DNA from: Cognaticolwellia beringensis
GTDB taxonomy: Bacteria > Pseudomonadota > Gammaproteobacteria > Enterobacterales > Alteromonadaceae
Assembly: GCF_002076895.1 (NCBI RefSeq)
Contig: NZ_CP020465.1
Coordinates: forward strand, 1,612,001-1,676,000
Direction: 5' to 3'
DNA: 64,000 nucleotides
A program made the translations under genes and the position numbers. The notes under the pieces are model-generated. The model ran no database searches. It was not told the origin of the DNA and saw only the letters and a list, made by a program, of their open reading frames with translations. How positions within the stretch are numbered: position 1 is the first letter of the stretch; every line of letters begins with the position of its first letter. This document shows, in pieces, positions 8,642 through 16,492 of this stretch.

Positions 8642-8935
8642 CTAATCTAAGCTCGCTGTACATTGCGGGCTTTTGAACGCTTTTACATTGATAAGTGAAT
8701 AACAAAACTGGCAACTTTTTGTTGCCTTGCCTACCTTCTGCGATACTGCGTCTTTTATACGATTAATACCTTTAACCAATACAAATGCAAACCAAGATAA
8801 TATGGTAAAACTGAAAACACTATTTATGAATAAACTATAACTGTGCGTTACAGTACCATCTTTATTGGCGACATCTAAAGTAATATATGGAGCGCCCTGT
8901 GCACCACTTTTTAATACCAAAAATAAATCAGCCAT
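8642..8935 (-). pseudogene. 5'-truncated mscL-like gene, copy B
   Basis: An open frame of 97 codons beginning MADLFLVLKSGAQGAPYITL and continuing through FINSVFSFTILSWFAFVLVKGINRI (residues 36-61). This corresponds to the loop, second membrane helix and C-terminal end of MscL; the first helix and pore-lining N-terminus are missing and a TGA lies directly upstream in frame. The tail has CQFC and later SPQC, a four-cysteine arrangement with one Cys lost (copy A keeps CPQC). A truncated protein could be made from the internal ATG but should not form a normal pentameric channel. Confidence 0.72.
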
Positions 8936-9045
8936 ATCTCAAACATTTCATTTAAGTGCAAATCTCTTATATTCCACAAATATTTTCTTTATATACTCTC
9001 AAGTTAAATTGTAAACAGTGGCTATATTTACCTTAAAACACGGCT

Positions 9046-9309
9046 CTATTTGGCCTTAGGCAACGTAAAGTTCGCATAAATGGTTGTAGCAGTGCCAGCA
9101 ACAAGCGACAGCATAGCAATACCAAACATGGCATTACTTTGAGCCTCAAAAGCCATAATATATAGGCCTAACGCGACAAAAAGTAAGCCAACTGACATAA
9201 AAAGCTTTGGGTGTAATGTTATCAAGCCCGGTGACTTAGCATTTTTGGCGGATCTAGGTGTCGTATGAGCAGAAGCTTTTCGTTTATGCTTATTTGTCGG
9301 CATGGCCAA
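9046..9309 (-). CDS. small two-helix membrane protein, function unknown
   Basis: An 87-residue protein with a basic N-terminus (residues 1-30, many Lys/Arg) and two hydrophobic segments at about 36-54 and 61-80. A strong ribosome site (AAGGAG) lies 7 bases before the ATG, and the gene has its own leader with a hairpin. The family is not recognised. The inside-positive N-terminus suggests both ends face the cytoplasm. Confidence 0.65.
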   Translation of the reverse strand: MAMPTNKHKRKASAHTTPRSAKNAKSPGLITLHPKLFMSVGLLFVALGLYIMAFEAQSNAMFGIAMLSLVAGTATTIYANFTLPKAK

Positions 9310-9320
9310 CTCCTTAAGTT

Positions 9321-9343
9321 AGCACCCCAGCAGGGTGCTTTTT
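9321..9343 (+). terminator. GC-rich hairpin with T-run upstream of the small membrane gene
   Basis: Stem AGCACCC / GGGTGCT, loop of 5, followed by TTTTT on the plus strand. It has the form of an intrinsic terminator for plus-strand transcription, yet no plus-strand gene precedes it. On the minus strand it falls in the 5' leader of the 87-residue protein, where it could instead act as a leader structure. Confidence 0.45.
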
Positions 9344-9424
9344 CGCTATATAAACCAACTAAATTCACATGAAATAATCATTAACTGTGAACTTATCAAA
9401 GAAGAGATCTAGCTTTATTTAAGT

Positions 9425-9592
9425 CTATTTGGGCCCGGCTAAAAACCAAATAATCAAACCAATAACGGGAAATAACAGCACCACTAAAGCCCATACAATT
9501 TTCTCTGCGGTTGATGCGCCTGATTTTAAAATACTAAGAATCGCCCATATCGCGATAATTAAATGAAGTAGACCTAAAATACCTGTAAACAT
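9425..9592 (-). CDS. 55-residue PLDc_N-type membrane protein
   Basis: A short gene encoding MFTGILGLLHLIIAIWAI... and ending LIIWFLAGPK. It has two membrane helices (about 2-22 and 32-52) with the W-A-I-x-x-I-L-K-S and L-F-P-V-I-G-L-I-I-W-F pattern of the phospholipase D nuclease N-terminal domain family (PLDc_N), here as a stand-alone protein. AAGGA lies 7 bases upstream of the ATG. Such small proteins are common in bacteria; their role is unknown. It is too short to appear in length-filtered ORF lists. Confidence 0.78.
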   Translation of the reverse strand: MFTGILGLLHLIIAIWAILSILKSGASTAEKIVWALVVLLFPVIGLIIWFLAGPK

Positions 9593-10035
9593 AAGTTATA
9601 TCCTTAAGGGTTATTAAAACGTTCTGACGACTTACTACTTATCTTAGAGCATAGTTAATAATCTTACTTTAAACTAAATAAAAGTAGCGACTAAAACACA
9701 GATTAATTAACCTTAACTTTTAACAGAGCAATATTTAGATCAGCATTTAGGACATATCAACTAAAAAAGGATGTTCTAATAAAGTCATAAATGCACATTT
9801 AATCTCGGTTCGTTATACGCAGATAGCTTGCTTTACATACGTTTGAGGTGCTCAATTATATTAAGTAAGTGTTCTGAATAACAAATATTAAGTAATTGCT
9901 CTGAATACAAATATTAAACAAGGAATAATCTTGTCAAAAATATCTGTTGCTTTCAACACTAAAGGCCAAACAAGCTGACTATTCGCTGCACGTCCTAGAA
10001 CTGTATAAAAGCAACTATTCTAACTTCTTGGTTTT
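9593..10035. other. intergenic, AT-rich, with an imperfect tandem repeat
   Basis: No gene recognised. At 9861-9913 two adjacent imperfect units of 27 and 26 bases begin TTAAGTAAGTGTTCTGAATA and TTAAGTAATTGCTCTGAATA. The rest is AT-rich and unstructured as far as I can see. Confidence 0.5.
9861..9913. repeat. imperfect 26/27-bp tandem repeat
   Basis: Two direct units differing at two or three substitutions and one indel, followed by the start of a third (TTAA). It probably arose by slippage or local duplication in noncoding DNA. Confidence 0.6.
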
Positions 10036-10310
10036 ATGGACTTATTGGTACGGGTACCAATAAGTGATTCGCTCGCAAGTGAATACTATCCTGTTGCGCT
10101 GGCTTATTTGGCCGTCGCGATCAATTGTGCCAGTTTTAAAGCATTTGCCGCCGTATTGAGCGTGTGCAACAACTTCAGCGTAACGAGACATTGGCAGTTG
10201 CCGCACTCCTATTTATGAGCTATTCCCTGCACTTTACCCTGCCAATGCTGTTTGTATCTAGCTACGAAAACTTGCCTGAGCTACCAAAGTGTTTAGGATT
10301 AGACTCTTGA
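10036..10310 (+). pseudogene. remnant of a multi-helix membrane protein
   Basis: Two adjacent reading frames each look like protein. Frame one (from ATG 10036) reads EYYPVALAYLAVAINCASF and FAAV; frame two, shifted, reads ERVQQLQRNETLAVAALLF then MSYSLHFTLPMLFVSSYE to a TGA at 10310. The switch near 10150 suggests a frameshifted membrane protein with at least two helices. No family recognised. The first frame alone also extends as a 60-codon ORF, but its tail past 10155 looks out of frame. Confidence 0.4.
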
Positions 10311-10384
10311 TTATCAAGTCAGCCAACACTCGCAATAATAAATAGAACCATTACAATGCGATGATTTAACTACAGGCTATTTCA

Positions 10385-11056
10385 TTGAAACTCAGTAAAA
10401 GATTACAACGTATTGAGCAAATGGTTACAGCGAGCTACACCCACATCTGGGATTGCTGCTGTGATCACGGATTTTTGGGTGCAAGCTTATTATCTCGACA
10501 AGCGGCTCAGAACATACATTTTGTTGATATAGTGCCAGAACTGATAACAAGTATAGAAAGCAAGCTCCAAAGGTTTTATCAAAATGCCAGCTCTAATTGG
10601 AAAGTACACTGTCTTGATGTCTCCAAGTTACCCTTGAAACAGTATCAAGGAAAACACCTCATCATCATTGCGGGTATTGGTGGCGACTTAATGATCCAGT
10701 TCATCAATGACATTCATCAAAAACATGCCAACGACAATATTGATTTTCTGTTATGCCCAGTTAACCAACAATTTGCACTGCGTCGAAAATTAATAGCTCT
10801 AAATTTCAGCTTAAAAGATGAGGTTTTAGTAGAGGATAATCGCCGCTACTATGAAGTTATTTTGGTTTGCTCAAAGCGCGATAAAAATAGGAAAATTAGC
10901 CCGGTAGGTCATGATATTTGGCAATCAGATAACGAAAATCAAGCACGTATAGTTAAACTTTATTTAGAAAAAACACTTAATCATTATAACCGAATTCAGC
11001 AAGGTGGCACTGAGAATGTTGATGAAATCATTAGTGCTTATAGCGGTAAAATCTAA
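10385..11056 (+). CDS. TrmK-type tRNA (adenine22-N1) methyltransferase family protein
   Basis: A 223-residue class I SAM-dependent methyltransferase. The SAM loop is DCCCDHGFLG at about 23-32, matching the TrmK pattern D-x-G-x-D-H-G-x-L; the second family motif is IIIAGIGGDLM near 92-102, and NRRYYEVI near 153-160 fits the C-terminal part of the domain. In Bacillus TrmK methylates A22 of tRNA; gammaproteobacterial members are less well studied, so the tRNA target is inferred. The start appears to be TTG at 10385; no in-frame ATG lies close upstream. Confidence 0.82.
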   Translation: MKLSKRLQRIEQMVTASYTHIWDCCCDHGFLGASLLSRQAAQNIHFVDIVPELITSIESKLQRFYQNASSNWKVHCLDVSKLPLKQYQGKHLIIIAGIGGDLMIQFINDIHQKHANDNIDFLLCPVNQQFALRRKLIALNFSLKDEVLVEDNRRYYEVILVCSKRDKNRKISPVGHDIWQSDNENQARIVKLYLEKTLNHYNRIQQGGTENVDEIISAYSGKI

Positions 11057-11242
11057 GTTCTGAACCGGTACTTGAATTATGCGTTTAAAACGGCTTTTGA
11101 AGTGACGCGGTTAAGTAAAAATACAATCTGGCCCTCCCCAAACTACAGTAATCAATATTAACGGGCCTAAAGAGCCTGTTCTACAGAGCATAGCTTGAGT
11201 AGCCCTAGTAGAATAGGTAACGGCCCATAGTGGTTAACTTCA

Positions 11243-11686
11243 CTATTTACATGAAATGAGGGTTTGCTGCTTACAAGCTTCTTCAGCTTGCTCAGTTGAA
11301 TCACCATCAATACAAAAATCTAACCTTAAAGTTCTTTTTTCTGCAGCAGGTTCAGTCAATTTAGACGTTGGAGTCCAATGCCATTTTTGTAGCATTTTTC
11401 GAGAGGATTTACCTAGTTTTCTTTTAGGCACTGAACTAATAATTTCTACACTTTCAGTTTTACCCGATGCAGAAATTTCAAAAGATAAAACTGCACAACC
11501 TCTGATCCCAGAGTTTGCAAGCTCTATTGGATATTTTGGTGTATGTGGATTTTTACGCTTCCATATAACGTTAGTTGTGGGTTTTAATTCGGTAACCTGC
11601 ACATCCGCATAAATATTCTCAGCTGAGCTACTGGCAGATACGGTCATAAAAGCAACCGTGATTAGGGATAAAATTTTCATATACAT
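11243..11686 (-). CDS. secreted protein with TonB C-terminal domain
   Basis: A 147-residue protein with an N-terminal signal peptide (about residues 1-22) and a TonB_C-like domain from about 40 to 130: P-x-Y-P-x-x-L-A-N-S-G-I-R-G-C-A-V-L-S-F, then a V-E-I-I-S-S-V-P step and W-H-W-T-P. It lacks the membrane anchor and Pro-rich spacer of true TonB, so it is unlikely to energise transport. Cys residues in the domain and tail could form disulfides in the periplasm. No TonB partner genes are adjacent. Confidence 0.78.
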   Translation of the reverse strand: MYMKILSLITVAFMTVSASSSAENIYADVQVTELKPTTNVIWKRKNPHTPKYPIELANSGIRGCAVLSFEISASGKTESVEIISSVPKRKLGKSSRKMLQKWHWTPTSKLTEPAAEKRTLRLDFCIDGDSTEQAEEACKQQTLISCK

Positions 11687-11797
11687 TCCTTGTTTTAATT
11701 TTATAAATAGATATTTTCAATTACCTTGAGAGTCTACGTTTATTTTAATTAAACTGATCAGTGGTTTTCTGGCATTAACTATCAAGAAAACCCATTT

Positions 11798-11960
11798 ATA
11801 CCAATTTGATTAAGTAAGTGTTCTACTTTTTCATGAGGGAAAATGGATAATTACCAGGCATAAAATTTAGTCAGTAGTTATTCTACTTATAAATTTTATA
11901 ACGCCGTCATTATTAATTTTAACCATTAAAAATGAGCAGTTAACTAATCAACTTGGTATT
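11798..11960. mobile_element. MITE-like element, copy 1
   Basis: A 163-base noncoding element bounded by inverted ends: ATACCAATTTGATTAAGTAA on the left and the complement of ATACCAAGTTGATTAGTTAA on the right. The interior (TAAAATTTAGTCAGTAGTTA, then TTCTACTTATAAATTTTA) is nearly the same in copies at 48633 and 57610. No ORF inside. It lies between the TonB-domain gene and the YjiH-family gene. No clear target duplication is visible. Confidence 0.85.
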
Positions 11961-12197
11961 ACTTTGGCCGATTGTTAATCCTAGTATAGCGCTTGTAATG
12001 TTTCAAATTAACTATGGCTGTCCCAATTAATTCTCTCGTTAAAAAATTAATTTTAAAGTGAATCATTTTACTTAGACTAGATAAGCAGGTAATCTTGCCC
12101 CGCTAAAAATCATTGAATCAACATTCAGCAATCTCCCAACGCAAGGTTAGACACGATCAACCATATTTATTTGGCCAATCAGTAAGGTTTACATAAA

Positions 12198-13562
12198 GTG
12201 ACTCAACAGATCCAGAAACAACAATATAACATTAAAACGATACTGACCTTTATTATTCCGTCGCTGCTCGGTTTATTATTATTCATGACACCCATCAGCT
12301 ATAACGGCGCGATTACGATTCCTATCGCTATAGCGGCAAAGGCGATACAAAGCCAATTTGCAGAGATACTGCCGTTAATCGTGACTTGTATCGTTGTCTT
12401 TATGGCAATTATGTCAGTACTCAGTAAAGTCATTAAACCTAAATTTGTTCAAGAAACCCCTTTTCTGAATAGCTTACTAAATGTTTCACTTTTTTGGTTA
12501 GTGGTGCGTATTCTAGGCGCAGTATTCATTGTACTAACATATCTAAAAGTGGGCTCAGAAGTCATATACTCTGCTGATGCTGGTGCATTAGTACTTAACG
12601 ACTTATTACCGGTGCTTTTTTCAGTTTTTATTCTAGCTGGTATGTTACTGCCTTTATTACTCAACTTTGGTTTACTTGAGTTTTTTGGGACCATGCTGAC
12701 TAAAATAATGAGACCTATCTTTAACCTTCCAGGCAGAAGCGCAATTGATTGCATGGCTTCTTGGTTAGGTGATGGCAGCGTTGGCATCTTAATGACAGCC
12801 AAACAGTATGAAACACGTTTTTACACAGAACGTGAAGCTGCCGTTATTGGTACAACATTCTCTGCGGTCTCTATTACTTTCAGCTTAGTGGTTATCTCTC
12901 AAGTACAACTTGAGCATTTATTTATACCGTTTTACTTAACCGTTTGTCTTGCCGGCTTTGTTGCAGCCATTGTGGTACCAAAACTTCCACCACTATCAAG
13001 AAAGAAAGATTTATACATAGATAACACTCCACGTCATCCAGATGATGAAATGATCCCGCAAGGTCATGGTGTAATGTCATGGGGCTTTGAACAAGCACTT
13101 AATAAAGCTTCACAAGCAGGAGGCGTTAAACATGTTCTGCAAGAAGGCGTTAAAAATGTAGTCGATATGGTCTTTGGTATTATTCCAGGGGTTATGGCGA
13201 TTGGTACTATCGCATTAGTGTTGGCTGAGAACACACCTATCTTTGATTATTTAGGTATGCCATTTATCCCGTTACTAGAACTTTTACAGATCCCTGAAGC
13301 CGATGTTGCTTCAACGACTATTGTGGTCGGCTTTGCTGATATGTTCTTACCATCCATCTTAGCAAGCTCGATAGAGTCTGATCTAACACGTTTTGTGATC
13401 GCGGCTTTGTCGGTAACTCAATTAATCTATATGAGTGAAGTCGGCGCGCTACTGATTGGCAGTAAAATCCCAGTTAACTTTTTTGAGTTATTTGTTGTAT
13501 TTATTCTGCGTACTTTGGTGACCTTGCCTGTTATTGCACTTTTAGCTCATATTTTACTCTAG
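12198..13562 (+). CDS. YjiH-family membrane transporter with nucleoside-recognition (Gate) domains
   Basis: A 454-residue polytopic protein with about ten membrane helices. Two Gate-type segments are visible: around 150-240 (MRPIFNLPGRSAIDCMASW, GDGSVGILMTAKQYE) and 310-450 (GIIPGVMAIGTIALVLAENT, VGFADMFLPSILAS). The mid-loop holds a charged cytoplasmic region (about 265-305). YjiH proteins are predicted transporters whose substrate is unknown. The start is GTG at 12198 with TAAGG upstream. The 5' region contains the MITE copy 1, so its promoter lies downstream of, or within, that element. Confidence 0.8.
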   Translation: MTQQIQKQQYNIKTILTFIIPSLLGLLLFMTPISYNGAITIPIAIAAKAIQSQFAEILPLIVTCIVVFMAIMSVLSKVIKPKFVQETPFLNSLLNVSLFWLVVRILGAVFIVLTYLKVGSEVIYSADAGALVLNDLLPVLFSVFILAGMLLPLLLNFGLLEFFGTMLTKIMRPIFNLPGRSAIDCMASWLGDGSVGILMTAKQYETRFYTEREAAVIGTTFSAVSITFSLVVISQVQLEHLFIPFYLTVCLAGFVAAIVVPKLPPLSRKKDLYIDNTPRHPDDEMIPQGHGVMSWGFEQALNKASQAGGVKHVLQEGVKNVVDMVFGIIPGVMAIGTIALVLAENTPIFDYLGMPFIPLLELLQIPEADVASTTIVVGFADMFLPSILASSIESDLTRFVIAALSVTQLIYMSEVGALLIGSKIPVNFFELFVVFILRTLVTLPVIALLAHILL

Positions 13563-13631
13563 CGGTAATATGCTAAATTTTTAAGACTACCGCATTTATT
13601 ACAGCATCATTTATTAGTACATCAACGGACC

Positions 13632-13662
13632 ATGACTTATTTTATCAAATGAAATAAGTCAT
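13632..13662. terminator. long hairpin after the YjiH-family gene
   Basis: Perfect 11-base stem ATGACTTATTT / AAATAAGTCAT with a 9-base loop, 70 bases after the YjiH stop. No T-run follows, so it may be a weak terminator or an mRNA-stabilising structure. Confidence 0.35.
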
Positions 13663-13824
13663 TAATCTATTGTAAGTGAGGCTAAAATGACGGAAGGAAA
13701 GAATCTTTGCGTAGCGGTTTAGTTAAACAATTTAATAGCAGGAACCATTTCTCTTTTGAACAAAAAAGAAATGCTTCCTCATTGTCTGACTTGGGAAACA
13801 ATGCTTAATTAAGTCATACTCAAG

Positions 13825-14115
13825 CTATTTTTCTGAGATACAAGTACTGTTAATTAATTCAATTTGTTGGTGAATTTCGCCGGCATTACTTTCTTGTTCC
13901 GCCATCGCTAGATCTAGTTTGGCAGCAGTACACTTATCGGCGAGTTCTTTATTCATTAGATGCGTTTGGTCTTGCTGTTGCTGCTTTAAGCCTTCAGCAC
14001 CGCTGTATTGGTCTCGATCTTCAGGGGCTCTATCTTTTTGGTATGGCGGTGGTTGTGTTGCGCCACAAGCGGTTAGTAAAATCATCAGAGGGAGTGATAG
14101 ATATATATTGAACAT
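13825..14115 (-). CDS. small lipoprotein, function unknown
   Basis: A 96-residue protein with a lipoprotein signal: hydrophobic residues 3-14 then LTAC, with the lipidated Cys at 17. The mature part is hydrophilic, with a Gln-rich segment (KQQQQDQ) and helical C-terminus containing two Cys. No family recognised. Residues after the lipobox do not include Asp at +2 (CGAT), which would favour outer-membrane sorting. A perfect palindrome lies about 85 bases upstream of its start. Confidence 0.68.
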   Translation of the reverse strand: MFNIYLSLPLMILLTACGATQPPPYQKDRAPEDRDQYSGAEGLKQQQQDQTHLMNKELADKCTAAKLDLAMAEQESNAGEIHQQIELINSTCISEK

Positions 14116-14198
14116 GGTTTAAACCTCCTTGTGCCTAAGGCACTATATTACGGTAAATTTATGAGAAATTTTGAGTAAACCTAACTCTATAAATTTTA

Positions 14199-14224
14199 AT
14201 TGTGTGATATTAATATCACACAAT
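14199..14224. promoter_or_regulatory. perfect 26-bp palindrome, candidate operator
   Basis: ATTGTGTGATATT followed directly by its exact complement AATATCACACAAT, no mismatches. It lies between rraB and the lipoprotein gene, both on the minus strand, 84 bases upstream of the lipoprotein ATG. The half-site TGTGATAT resembles the CRP/FNR-type half-site TGTGA; the arms TGTGA-N8-TCACA are closer together by spacing than a consensus CRP site (N6). A dimeric regulator site or a terminator hairpin for rraB are both possible. Confidence 0.5.
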
Positions 14225-14295
14225 ATCAGATAACTATAAGCCTTTTTACTTAAGAACCACCAAGCTGCTCAACTCGAATTTAGTTGGTTAAGCAA

Positions 14296-14619
14296 TTAAG
14301 CCTCAATCCCCCAACCATCATTAAAGCCTTTAAACTTTGCCGCAAGCAATTCAAACTCAGCTTCTTGCGCCACTATGGCTTCGTAACTTGGTATCATAGT
14401 CACCGTACAATTTAAGTCCCAAACATTAGGTAACTCGTCTGGTTCAAGCGTTACGATCATGTCTGGTGCTTTTTCAGCTAAATGCTCGACCATAGCTTTC
14501 GCTTGTAGTTCTTGTTCAAATAACTGAAAAAACACTACGTTGTGCATTTCATTTAAATTAATGCCTGCAGCTTGCATTTCAGCTAAAACTTGGCCTGTTT
14601 CGTCATCGGGAAAGGTCAT
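14296..14619 (-). CDS. rraB: ribonuclease E inhibitor RraB family protein
   Basis: A 107-residue acidic protein. It begins with the family's F-P-x-D-x-x-G-x-V-L pattern, has F-F-Q-L-F near 30, a second half L-x-C-T-V-T-M-I-P-S-Y, and ends KFKGFNDGWGIEA, the GFNDGWG signature of RraB. RraB binds RNase E and alters mRNA decay in E. coli. Slightly shorter than the E. coli protein, which has an acidic C-terminal tail. Monocistronic by spacing. Confidence 0.82.
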   Translation of the reverse strand: MTFPDDETGQVLAEMQAAGINLNEMHNVVFFQLFEQELQAKAMVEHLAEKAPDMIVTLEPDELPNVWDLNCTVTMIPSYEAIVAQEAEFELLAAKFKGFNDGWGIEA

Positions 14620-14805
14620 ATTACATACAATTTATAAAAAACAATACCTTATTATATACCCAAAGCCATTCAATATGCTCGTTTGGTCGACAATTATAAA
14701 GTCGATTATACTCAGGCTATTATTTTGAGGGTTTGTCATATTCCGCTAGCAATAATTAAGGCCACTGAATGGTCTATAAAACAACTGTAACACTAGTATT
14801 TATCA

Positions 14806-15282
14806 TTAATTGGCAATATTAACTAAGCTGCAAATATTTTGCTGACAAGCCAGTTCACTTTGCGGTTCTACTCTTGGACAGTTATCCATTGTGATGGTGT
14901 GTGTGGCTATTTTTTTCAGTTGTGATACACCAATAATATTACTCGCTAGCTTGCAGTCAGTATTTTTGAATTTAACTGTCACTATTTTACATTGGGCTAA
15001 CGTTACACAAGTTAAGTTATTGATTAACGTATTTTCAAACGCTTGCATTATTTCAGCCTCGCTTTGCTTTGGCACTTTGTCAGCGACGGCTTCTGCCTTA
15101 GCATAAGCGTTAAGATTGTTGCGCTGATCAATTTTTTTCTGATTTAACTGAGTCTGTTGCGCCAATTGCTCTTTCAGTACTGTGGTGGTTTTTTCATTTT
15201 CCGACAGTAAATACCCTAAACCAAGTAAAATGACCATAAAACAAATCATCGTAAAAAGCGTAATAGCTAACCATTTTGCCAT
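14806..15282 (-). CDS. membrane-anchored coiled-coil protein, unknown
   Basis: A 158-residue protein with one N-terminal membrane helix (about 5-27), a helical Gln/Lys-rich segment (about 30-65) likely to coil, and a C-terminal globular part with six Cys, probably in disulfides in the periplasm. No family recognised. Its ATG overlaps the TAA stop of the DUF4136 gene by one base (TAATG), so the two are translationally coupled and may act together at the envelope. Confidence 0.62.
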   Translation of the reverse strand: MAKWLAITLFTMICFMVILLGLGYLLSENEKTTTVLKEQLAQQTQLNQKKIDQRNNLNAYAKAEAVADKVPKQSEAEIMQAFENTLINNLTCVTLAQCKIVTVKFKNTDCKLASNIIGVSQLKKIATHTITMDNCPRVEPQSELACQQNICSLVNIAN

Positions 15283-15875
15283 TATACAAACTCTCCTTTA
15301 TCGTTAAGCACTTGGCTAATGTTTTGACCGCGAGGATAATCGCGCAACATATTATCAACCGCGTTGCTAATTTTTTTCTGCATTTCTTGGCTGTTATCTT
15401 GCGCTTTAAAGCCTAAAGGATAAACACTTCGCCAGACCGTGCGTTGACTTTTCGGGTCTATTATATCTAGGATTAAACTCCCGGGGCGGAGTTTTGTTTC
15501 TAACTCTACGCGCGAATTTTTTCCTGCATTTAAGCAATAACCACAATATTTTACTTGCTGATTATATTTATTAAGTTCGGCAAAGTTCTGATTAAGCAGG
15601 TGATAGGCAATCATAACGTCGGCATTTTCTGAAATTTTATAGCGAAAGCCATTTTCGTCAAAACCCTGTTCAATCGCCAGCTCTATGGTATTACGGATAG
15701 TATCATTGAGGTTTTGTAAGTCGCCAAAGGCGGAATTGCGTCCGTAAGTGCTATAGCTTTCAACGCTCGAGAAATCAAAACCATCTCGAAAAGACGTCGT
15801 AGCACTGTTAATAGATGAACAAGAAACAAGGCTGATGAGCAACACTACACAGCTAAGTAATCGACTATTTATCAT
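15282..15875 (-). CDS. DUF4136-type lipoprotein
   Basis: A 197-residue lipoprotein; the lipobox is LVSC with Cys at 19. The mature part follows the DUF4136 pattern: F-S-S-V-E-S-Y-S-T-Y near the start, N-T-I-E-x-A-I-E-Q-G-F then ADVMIAYHL, and SLILDIIDPKSQRTVWR in the second half, ending with an N-A-V-x-x-M-L-x-x-Y-P helix. Members are outer-membrane-associated lipoproteins of unknown role. A Cys pair (CGYC) is unusual in the middle. Coupled to the downstream gene; 105 bases after nosL, so separate from nos or a read-through partner. Confidence 0.75.
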   Translation of the reverse strand: MINSRLLSCVVLLISLVSCSSINSATTSFRDGFDFSSVESYSTYGRNSAFGDLQNLNDTIRNTIELAIEQGFDENGFRYKISENADVMIAYHLLNQNFAELNKYNQQVKYCGYCLNAGKNSRVELETKLRPGSLILDIIDPKSQRTVWRSVYPLGFKAQDNSQEMQKKISNAVDNMLRDYPRGQNISQVLNDKGEFV

Positions 15876-15980
15876 GGTGACTCAAACAGGAAATAATGGC
15901 ACTAGATTACCTAGCTGTTTGTAAATTACAACTTTTGTAGCCTTCATTAGTGGCATCATATGTTGAACGTGTAACAAACC

Positions 15981-16481
15981 CTATTGTAATGACTGATAGT
16001 TTACCGCATTAAAATCGATTACGTTGCCGCCAAATTCGCTCGCAAATGTATCAGCGTCAGTTTTGGTTGAAAAGCTTGCAAGGGTTTTCCCCATCGCACC
16101 CGTTAGATTTGAGCCAACAACGTACCAAGCTAGGCGAGCATCGATAAAATAGCTGTCATTTGGCGAATCCCAAGGTGCTTTGCTCATGTCATGCACCAAA
16201 ATAGTGGTTACGTTGCGGTTATTTTCTGGATCAAGGTAAAAGCTAAACATGTCGCGTGTTGAACAGAATTTTTTCACTCTATTATTATCTTCTGTCGTCA
16301 CACCTTTGCGAAAAAGCTCTGCTTTGGGTCCCGAAAAATTAGAAATTAGCATGCCGCATAAGTGGCATTCATCTGCACTTTCAATCGTAACCGCTTGGTG
16401 AATTATTTTTTGTTGCTCTGATTGTTCTGAACAACTGAACACTGCGAATAAAACCAGTAATAAAAAGACTTTACGTTGCAT
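15981..16481 (-). CDS. nosL: copper-binding lipoprotein NosL
   Basis: A 166-residue lipoprotein, lipidated Cys at 17 (VFSC). NosL binds Cu(I) and delivers copper for NosZ maturation. The copper motif is CHLCGM at 39-44, followed by family features such as K-F-C-S-T-R-D-M-F and the D-x-x-x-A-W-Y-V-V-G-S segment near 124-132. It is the last gene of the nos cluster, 11 bases after nosY. Full length. Confidence 0.93.
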   Translation of the reverse strand: MQRKVFLLLVLFAVFSCSEQSEQQKIIHQAVTIESADECHLCGMLISNFSGPKAELFRKGVTTEDNNRVKKFCSTRDMFSFYLDPENNRNVTTILVHDMSKAPWDSPNDSYFIDARLAWYVVGSNLTGAMGKTLASFSTKTDADTFASEFGGNVIDFNAVNYQSLQ

Positions 16482-16492
16482 AAAGAATACCT

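Noticed and set aside
11243..11686. true TonB
   Set aside because: It lacks the membrane anchor and Pro-rich spacer and has no ExbB/ExbD neighbours.
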